In this document: one piece after another, positions 56,521 through 64,000 of the stretch | Position numbering within the stretch: the stretch's first letter is position 1 | How the letters are laid out: every line of letters starts with the position of its first letter | From: Posidonia oceanica | Taxonomy: Eukaryota; Streptophyta; Magnoliopsida; Alismatales; Posidoniaceae | Assembly: GCA_037176725.1 (NCBI GenBank) | Contig: JAZBRS010000050.1 | Span: 14,402,001 to 14,466,000 of the forward strand | Length of the DNA: 64,000 nucleotides | Direction: 5' to 3' | The notes under the pieces: generated by a model | Database searches by the model: none | What the model saw: only the letters and a program-made list of their open reading frames with translations | Told to the model about the DNA's origin: nothing | Position numbers and translations under genes: made by a program

Positions 56521-59500
56521 GAAACTATGAAGTCTTCGAGCTGGTGGATACAGAAGAAGACCCAGAGGAAGAATCGGTAGACCCTGCCATCTTCGAAGAA
56601 ATGATGAAGAAATACGATGAGCAGACCAAGGCTGCTGCTGAAGAAACAGAGGAAGTCAATCTGGGCACTGAAGATGATCCAAGACCAGTCCGGATAAGCT
56701 TTTCCCTCAACTCAGGTGAACGAACTAGAATGGAAGGACTACCCAAAAAGTATATGAAGGTACTGGCCTTCTCCTATGGAGAAATGCCCGGGCTTGATTC
56801 ACTACTAGTGGAGCACAGGCTCCCTCTCAAGCCAGGCGCTAAGACGGCGAAGCAAAAGCTCCGGCGTCTACATCCAGACCTTGCTCTTAAGGTCAAAGAG
56901 GAGATAGACAAGCTACAAAAGGTGAAGTTCATCAGAGTTGTGGTGTATCCAGAATGGATTGCCAACATAGTTCCAGTGATGAAGAAAGATGGCAATGTGC
57001 GTGTGTGCATTGACTACAGAAACCTCAATGAAGCATGCCCAAAAGACGATTTCCCTCTTCCGGACATAGACATCCTCATAGACAACACTGTAGGCCATGA
57101 GATGCTTTCATTCATGGACAGTTTCTCCGGTTACTACCAGATTAAACTTGTAGAAGAAAATCAGGAGAAAACCTCATTTACTACTCCATGGGGGACCTAC
57201 CGCTATGTAGTCATGCCGTTCGGATTAAAGAACGCCGGAGCCATCTATCAGAGGGCTATGATGGCAATCTTTTACGACATGATACACGATTGCATGGAGT
57301 GCTATGTGGATGATCTGTTAGTAAAGTCAAAAACAAGAGAGGGACGCTTTGAAGCACTAAAAAGAGTACTCCGGAGAGCAGACTAGTACAATCTCAGAAT
57401 GAACCCCAAGAAGTGTGTCTTCGGGGTGACTGCCGGAAAGCTGCTTGGCTTCATAGTGAGCAAAAGGGACATAGAAGTGGACCCCACCAAAGCCAAAGCT
57501 ATAACAGCCATGCCACCGCCAAGGAACATCAAGGAACTCAGAGGACTCATAGGGAGGCTACAGTTCATCCGAAGATTCATCTCTCAGCATGCGGAAAAGT
57601 GTAGACCATTCTATGAGCTCTTAAAAGGCAGTGCAGAATTCAAGTGGGATCACACCTGTCAGAAGGCCTTCGATGAGCTGAAACTCTACCTCCTTAACCC
57701 TCCAGTATTGACTGCTCCAGTCCCCGAGAGGCCATTGCTACTCTACTTGGCCGTTACTGATAACTTGGTGGGTGTTGTCCTTGCACAACACGATGAAACT
57801 GGGAGGAAGGAGAAAGCGGTTTATTACCACAGTAGAACATTCATCGAATATGAGAGGAAGTACTCCCAGATCGAGAGACACTACTTAGCCTTAGTATGGG
57901 CCTCACAAAAGCTCAGGCACTATTTTCTTGCACACAAAGTCTGCTACTTAGCCAAGATGGATCCCATCAAGTACATGTTCGAGAAACTAGCATTGTCTGG
58001 AAGGCTAGCACGATGGCAAATGCTCCTTACTGAGTTCGACCTACAATTCATCACTCAGAAGGCGATCAAGGGGCAAGCTATCACGGATCAACTCGCCGGG
58101 CTACCTGTGTCAGAATATCAGCCAGTGTCAATAGATTTCCCAGACGAGGAGATACTGCCGATCAATGGTGTCATGCCACTCATCAGAGAATGGACCCTCC
58201 ATTTTGATGGAACGCTTAATTCACAGGGCACCGGGATAGGGGCAACACTCTTCACTCCGGAGGGTATTGTTCTCCCCGCTGCAGCCCAACTACTCTTCTC
58301 AGCGAGTAACAATATTGCAGAATACGAGGCACTCATTCTAGGGCTCCGAATGGCTCTCGATCTAGGGGCAAGAAGGCTAAAAGTGGTTGGGGACTCACAG
58401 CTTGCCATACGACAAGTCTTCAACAAATACAAGACTCTCTCGCCAAAGCTGCAGGAATACCGCAACCTGGCTAAAGCCTTACTGAAGAAATTTGACCGGG
58501 TTATGTATGTGCACGCCCTTAGAAGCAACAACATCCTGGCTGATTCATTGGCCTCATTGGCATCCTCGCTCCCCTTTAGCTCAGGGACAGACGAGCAATC
58601 CATCATGGTGCGAAGAATCAGCACTCCAACAGTGGGGTCTGCCACCGAATGAGTTGAAGAACTCAGAGAGGAACTAAACCAGGAAAGCTTAATATGCACA
58701 GAGGTCTGTTATCAAGGAGCTACAGAAGTAAATGACGATGGCAACCCGTGGTATTATGACATACAGAATTATGTACAAGATCGCGCCTTCCCGGTCTATG
58801 CGACTCCCAAGGACAGAGAAGCACTGAGGAGAATGGCTACCAAATACTACATCAGAGCCAACACACTCTTTCGGAGAACACCCCTTGGGATTGAACTCCG
58901 ATGTGTGGATGCATCTGAGTCAGCCGAGATCCTCAAGGAAACACATGAGGGAGTCTGTGGAGGCCACATCAACTCCCAGTTCATGGCTAAAATGATCATC
59001 AGAAGGAGGTACTACTGGCCTACCATAGAAGCTGACTGCGCAAGTAAAGTCAAGCGGTGCAAGAGCTGCCAGCTGCACGCCAACAAGATCCATGCTCCGG
59101 CTTCAGCGCTTCATGCTTTATCAACACCATGGCCTTTCTCCATGTGGGCCTTCGATGTGGTAGGACCCATCCATCAGGGAAAGGGCAACACTTTCATCCT
59201 AACGGTAATAGAATACTTCACCAAATGGGCAGAAGCAGAGGCATCCGCAAACATCAAGGCCACAACCCTGTGCCGATTCATACAGCGAAATATCATCGCA
59301 AGGTTCGGGGTGTCTAAAGCCTTAGTAGCAGACAACGGACCAATCTTCATCTCAGAAGAGTTCAAGCAGTTATGCCAGAAATTTGGTATCACTTTACACC
59401 ACTCTTCCTCGTATTACTCGCAAGGGAACGGTCAAGCAGAAGCTACTAATAAAACCATAATCAAAATCATTAAAAAAACGGTAGAAGATGTTAAGGGATC

Positions 59501-59996
59501 GGATTGTTTAGATAAGCTTGTTAATGCATTATGGGCATACCGCACCACCATAAGGATGGCAACGGGTCAAACTCCCTATGCTTTAGCCTTTGGTATGGAA
59601 GCAGTGGTCCCATACGAGATCCTGATTCCCTCATTAAGAGTTAAGATTGATAGGAAAATGTCTACCGAAGAAAAGAGGCAAGCTTTACTCCTTCATTTAG
59701 AACTCCTTAATGAGAAACGGCTGGCAGCCGCCGAGCATACGCGTGTCTACCAACAAAGGTTAACCAAGGCTTACCAGAAGAAAGTAATCGAACGCAAGTT
59801 TAAAATTGGTGATCTAGTGCTTAAAGAAGTGTTGCCCTACAATAAGCCCCACCCTAAGAGAAAGTTAAAGCCAAATTGGGAAGGACCCTACATAGTGGTT
59901 GCTATATATGCAGGGAATGCTTATCGACTATCCCATAATGGAACAGATCTTCCTGACCCTTGGAATGCAATGCACCTGAAAAGGTACTACCATTGA
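56521..59996 (+). pseudogene. pol: Element C RT, dual RNase H and integrase, two nonsense codons
   Basis: The open RT frame begins near 56016, but homology starts with the acidic linker. RT: KVRVCIDYR-like NVRVCIDYRNLNEACPKDDF, FMDSFSGYYQI and YVDD at 57303-57314. TAG at 57384-57386 precedes YNLRMNPKKCVFGV in the same frame. The degenerate RNase H has LYLAVTDNLVGVVLAQHD. The archaeal-type RNase H has LHFDGTLNSQGTGIGA, NNIAEYEALILGL, VVGDSQLAIRQV and NNILADSLASLA. TGA at 58650-58652 separates it from integrase: CKSCQLHANK, MWAFDVVGPIHQ, VADNGPIFIS and GNGQAEATNK, with 35 residues between the last Asp and Glu. It ends at TGA 59994-59996. Confidence 0.9.
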
Positions 59997-60899
59997 TCAG
60001 CATGTCTATATCATTAAAGAGACCTAGGGCCTAACACCAAGCCAGAAAAGGGAGAGATTCCCAGAGCCAATAGGAAGAGGAACACCTGGGGGGACCCATG
60101 CCTTGTCCTATCTCCACGTACACACTGCACGGGAAGGTAAGGGAAGAGTAGGCTTGGAGCGGAGGCTTAGAGTACGAACTGCTTGCCAAAGCAACCTAGA
60201 AGGCGTCAAAAAAAGACGGCGGCAAAAACCGCCCAAATAGAGAGAAAAGAAGGCAGCAAAGAAGCTGTCCAAGTAAGGAACAAACGAAAAGAGACAGTAA
60301 AAGAAACTGTCCAACTAAAAGAGGTCAGCAAAGAGCTGTCCAAAGAGCGGAAAAGAGCTTGGCAAAAGTTGTCTGTGCATCTAAAAGTATAAACCATAGA
60401 AAGACGCATTAAGGACTAAAGAAAGGCAAGCAGGAATCAAGGCCTAAGCCAAAACCAAGAGTTCACCATATCCCGAGACTTCCCCTGTCCTATTCTCACT
60501 AATAGGCAAGGAGTAAGCAACCCCAGGTGGTCAAGGACTGAAAAGGCCCAGGGAGTAGTAACCCAAGTAAGGACTAGTGTGTGGACCAAAGTCTTTAAAA
60601 GGGTGCAGGCATGGCCCAAGGGACACGTCCACAAAGGTAAGGCCCACTCATTTGGTTGAAACAGACCCCGAGGCTAATGCTTAAGAGAGGTACTCATCTT
60701 TCTCCATTAGAAGAACTAAAAAAAAAAAAACCAATAAAGTCATATAACCCAAAAACCAAAAAAATCATATAACCCAAAAACCAAAAAAATAATATAATCC
60801 AAAAACCAAAAAAATCATATAATCCAAAAAACCAAAAAAATCACATAACCCAAAACACCAAAAAAATTACAAAACTTAGAAAAAAACCAAGACATCCAA
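59997..60899 (+). other. Element C 3' UTR, first part with two repeat fields
   Basis: Non-coding. Near 60250-60350, AGCAAAGAAGCTGTCCAA-type units match those of element B. From 60720 to 60870, five or six 29-30 bp units contain ATATAACCCAAAAACCAAAA. Small open frames across it are repeat products. Confidence 0.75.
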
Positions 60900-61150
60900 C
60901 CTACATACAAGTGAAAACTTAGTAAGTAGGAAAACTGGAGTTAATCTGGCCGATGATGCAACCATCGACTCAACAGGATTCGGAGTTAGCGTCCTACTCA
61001 AGCGTGTCTCACGGCTTGGGTGCGCTCTCTCAACAAAGACATTACTCGCATAATGATCTTTAGAGCATCCACGGATGACTCATAATCAGCGTCTACTGGG
61101 CTCTGATTTCCAGCTCTTTAGCTGAGGCCAGAAATTAATTCCCTCCACCC
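60900..61150 (+). other. Conserved non-coding block of the B/C 3' UTR (copy in C)
   Basis: Matches 41936-42190 of B, including GTCCTACTCAAGCGTGT, ACGGCTTGGGTGCG and CTCAACAAAGACATTACTC. Located between the repeat fields and the antisense PMD gene. Confidence 0.65.
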
Positions 61151-61421
61151 ATTTAAAATAACTATGCATTAACATCTGTTATGCCCCTTGTTGATTAATT
61201 AACTAGGCCTAAATCTTTTCATTTGACATACTTTTTCTCTGATTAATTAGTTAACTTAGCCAAATCTTTCGCCAAGGAAGGTATACTCATTGATTACTAA
61301 CAAGAAAAGTAAGTATATGCAGGAAACAAAGCGAAACAAAAACCTTTTATATGAATATTCACAAGTACAGACTCTGACAGAAACAAAAAGAAAGGTACAG
61401 GCTCAACGGCCAGACTCGCCG
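61151..61421. other. AT-rich spacer before the antisense PMD gene end
   Basis: No ORF or repeat of note. Contains TTAATTAA-rich sequence and would hold the 3' UTR of the antisense gene. Confidence 0.4.
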
Positions 61422-63940
61422 CTACCCTCGCGTCTGCCGCCTGGAGCTACCCTCGCGTCCGCCGCCTGGAGGCCTCGGTGCAGGCTGCGCCACGGAAGAA
61501 ATCGCTCCGCTTTGGCTCATCTCCTGAGACCCCCTTAGTAGAGAACGAAGTAGCCCAAGGTGTGGGGAGGATTGCGCTCTTGCAATCTGCTGAGCTGACA
61601 GAACTCTAGAGTGTGCTGACGCCGATGGGGCTGCAGCAACCGGACCAGGAAACTTAGCATCAGGGAGAACCGCTGCAACTGCCGCTTGAGTCTCAGCTAA
61701 CTGTGCCTCCAACTCCTGTATCCGCTGGCTACGACCAACGCTCAGCTTCAGTAAAAGAGACAATAGTCCCAGAGTTAGAATAATTAAGCAAGAAGACTAG
61801 CAGTAACCAAAGGTGCTCAAGTGGAAAAGAAGTTACCCTTCTTGTGGAGTCAGCCTGAAACTGAACCCTAGTCGCTGCTGCATTAGATGCTGCCACACGA
61901 GCCTCTAACTCCTGGATACAGCTCTCGCGCTGGCTCAGGCACTCCTGTAGTTCCTCGGCACGCCCCAAGGCATTGTCAAGCTGACTTTGAGTGGGACCTG
62001 TGGCTGGAGGGGTGTGAATCATCTCCATCATCGCCTGAATCTGCAGAGAAAAATAGGATCACGTAAGCCCAAGGACATATATTCAAAGCAAAGAAAAGAG
62101 TAGAAATACCTCTGAATCGCGAGCTTGGACCTCCTCAGCAAGCACGCCCTCGGCACGGGAAGCGGCTGGACCTGTGGTGGCAGTAGGGGCAGGCTCCGCA
62201 CTCGTCGAAGCACCCTCAGCCTGTATCAAAGCAAAGACGACAATTAGACAAGCAGAAACAGGCACCAACAACTAACAAGGGGAAACTAGACTCACTCGTG
62301 CTTGAAGCTCGTCCATCTGCGACAGGAGCTCGTCCCTCTCCTGCACCAGCTCCGCCACTCTCAAGGAGTGCTGCTCCTGCTGAGTCCTGAACGCCTTAGT
62401 CATCCCCTCTAAGGCATCCATCTACGCAAACAAGGAAGATGTGTAAGCAAGTGAACAAGTAAAGGAGCAGTAGAATAACACAACACCAAAAGGGATTGCT
62501 TACCAGCTCCTCAATACGGCTACGGGCAATCGCTAACTCATGACGGAGGTCGCCAATGCTCACACTAGGACCAGTGCCCATCGGTACGTTGGAGCGACCA
62601 TAAAAGACGTCACGATGGAAGACAATCAGATGGCCAAACTCAGAATCAAACCAGGTCCTCCACGCCGCCTCTGTCTCTGCAGAACCACCGGAGAGGGGCT
62701 CTGTGCCACCCGAGCGCCAGTTCTCGAGCTGCTCTCCAAACCGCTGAGGAGTATCAGTCCGACCTCCCCTAATAGATCCCTAAGAGCAATCTGCAGGACC
62801 TACCACCGGAACAACCTGCTGAAGACCAAACTGTTGCAGCACACGGCCCACCTGGCTGTAGTGACACTGGAAGAGGCTAAAGAGCCAGCACTCCCAAAAG
62901 AACAAGTGGGAACTACGCGCCACGGGCTCCTCATCAGCATGCTCACCCCTCAGAGTAGGGTCTCCAGATAACCTGCAAGCACAAATCAGTCAGAAACTAG
63001 TAAACTGTGCGAGAGAGAGGGATCTAAGCGCTGAAACTCACCCACTCCTCTGGGAGGATCTCTAACAGGAAGCGGCCCAGATGTCTCACAGGGCGAATTC
63101 GCTCCGAAGCCAGCTGCACCTCGCTCCACGCTAAGCCTGGGGAAACTCGACGGGACCATCTCCTGGCACTCCAGGTCGGAGGTACACGAAGTGCTCGAAA
63201 ATCCAAGTCTGTCACACAAAGCAACAATTCCAAGTCAAAAGCAGTCAAATAAAACAGAAAAACAAGCTCATAAGTAAAACACAAACCTGAAAAAGGGGCA
63301 GACAATCCGAAAGAGAGCGGGTCTGGCCCGCAGCAAAAGACTCCAGCTGGGAGATCAAATAGACCAACACGGCTGAGCCCCAGGAGTATCTACCAATCCT
63401 TTCCACATGCAAAAGGAGAGGAGCAAAACCGGCATGTAACATCTGAGAAGACATGCCGAAGAAGAGCCTATGAAACAGAATGGACAAAAAGAGCCGGAGC
63501 TGCTGATCCGCTATCTCTAGGGTCACCTCGTCAACAAGAAGAAGGTCGCCCAATCGGTCCTTCAGCCACTTGACGTTGACACGTGTATGGAAGCGACTAG
63601 ATGGGGGAGGTCGTGCATCATAATAGGCCTCTAGCTCGTCACCATAGCAGGCCTGCAAAGGCGCTATCACAGGCTCTCCGTCAACCCTCAGACCCACCAG
63701 CTGCACTACGTCCTCTAGGGTGATCATCATCTCGCCTACGCGAAAGATAAAGCTGTCGGAACTCCTGTTGTACCTCTCAGCAAAAGAAACCAGAAGTCCA
63801 AGGTGAATCTCAAAGGGCATGATCTCCAAGAAATGGCCGAAGCCCATCCCCGCAAGTCTCGCCCGCTGGAACTCTGGGACGTCGAGGTACGTCTCATGCA
63901 AGTCATTCCAGCTAGAGCGCGTCCGGCTCGACAATGGCAT
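61422..63940 (-). pseudogene. Multi-exon plant mobile domain gene antisense within element C
   Basis: Exon 1 (63940 to about 63280) encodes MPLSSRTRSSWNDLHETYLD and the PMD core: GFGHFLEIMPFEIHL, FRVGEMMITLEDVVQLVGLR and VNVKWLKDRLGDLLL. A donor follows near 63287 or 63281; the latter keeps frame with exon 2 (about 63208-63042, RALRVPPTWSARRWSRR). Exon 3 (about 62972-62506) holds a QVGRVLQQFGLQQ motif but shows a TAG near 62778-62780 and a frame mismatch. Later exons at about 62423-62297, 62220-62109, 62041-61848 and 61743-61422 have TAG/CAG acceptors and GTGAG or GTA donors, and encode coiled-coil-like Gln/Glu/Leu-rich segments ending in an Arg-rich tail. Function unknown; the intact exon 1 and clean splice sites contrast with the damaged gag-pol. 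Confidence 0.65.
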
Positions 63941-64000
63941 TTGGCATAAAAGAAAACATTAAAAACATTAGTAACTTAATAACAATCAAGTAAAGTAACT
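63941..64000. other. AT-rich sequence upstream of the PMD gene
   Basis: Would be the 5' flank of the antisense gene and the part of C leading toward its unseen 3' LTR. Nothing recognised. Confidence 0.4.

Larger units (their letters stand above)
48662..64000 (+). mobile_element. Element C: Tat-type element with pol, right end outside the window
   Basis: Plus-strand element of the same family as B and the solo LTR. It has a 5' LTR, PBS, leader, gag, two protease-like domains, RT, two RNase H domains, integrase, 3' UTR and an antisense PMD gene. It is inserted in B's 5' LTR in opposite orientation; the left target copy is probably GTCTT (48657-48661). The 3' LTR is not seen. Antisense ORFs between integrase and 3' LTR are known in Tat relatives such as Retand and Grande. 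Numerous stops show it is defective. Confidence 0.87.

Overview
The window is plant nuclear DNA, probably from a large-genome flowering plant, made almost entirely of nested Ty3/Gypsy LTR retrotransposons. The evidence is Athila-type and Tat/Ogre-type polyproteins, primer-binding sites matching plant tRNA-Asp and tRNA-Arg, plant mobile domain (PMD) genes, and LTRs with TG...CA ends and 5-bp target duplications. I found no ordinary host housekeeping gene, rRNA, tRNA or CRISPR array, and I cannot name the species.

Layout. (1) 1-1840 is older DNA holding a decayed PMD-like gene (minus strand), a dense set of short GCGTTCAACGC palindromes and an unidentified C-terminal coding tail. (2) Element A, an old Athila-like element on the plus strand, starts at 1841 (5' LTR 1841-3067, tRNA-Asp-type PBS at 3077). 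Its gag, protease and RT run to 7877, its RNase H lies at 34394-34970 and its integrase at 36552-37490, with many stops and frameshifts. (3) A 26.5-kb Ogre/Tat element on the minus strand (7878-34388, TSD GATGT) sits inside A. It has 5.7-kb LTRs that differ by only about 26 substitutions, an uninterrupted 2,883-codon gag-pol, a downstream sense DUF7745/PMD-like ORF with one nonsense codon, and two tandem-repeat arrays in its 3' UTR. (4) A solo LTR (34971-36546, TSD GTATC) of a second Tat family also sits inside A. (5) At 37491 a third Tat-like LTR (element D, plus) begins inside A's integrase. D is interrupted at 39343 by element B (minus), a member of the solo-LTR family that keeps gag but has no pol. 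(6) B's 5' LTR is broken at 48661/48662 by element C (plus), a pol-bearing relative. C runs off the window and carries an antisense multi-exon PMD gene at 61422-63940.

The nesting is therefore at least four deep (A > D > B > C), plus two independent insertions into A. The Ogre element looks young, A is old, and B and C are intermediate. Within each element gag builds the particle, the aspartic protease matures it, RT and RNase H copy the RNA, and integrase inserts the DNA. B has none of the last three activities and would need a partner such as C.

The most unusual items are two retropepsin-like domains in tandem in C, arrays of short GTCGCC/GGCGCC stem-loops through the LTRs and leaders of the B/C/solo family, an apparent gag-only member (B), repeated association of PMD-type genes with these elements, and a strong bias of in-frame stops in C toward TAG. 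All coordinates for exons, LTR ends and repeats were read by eye.
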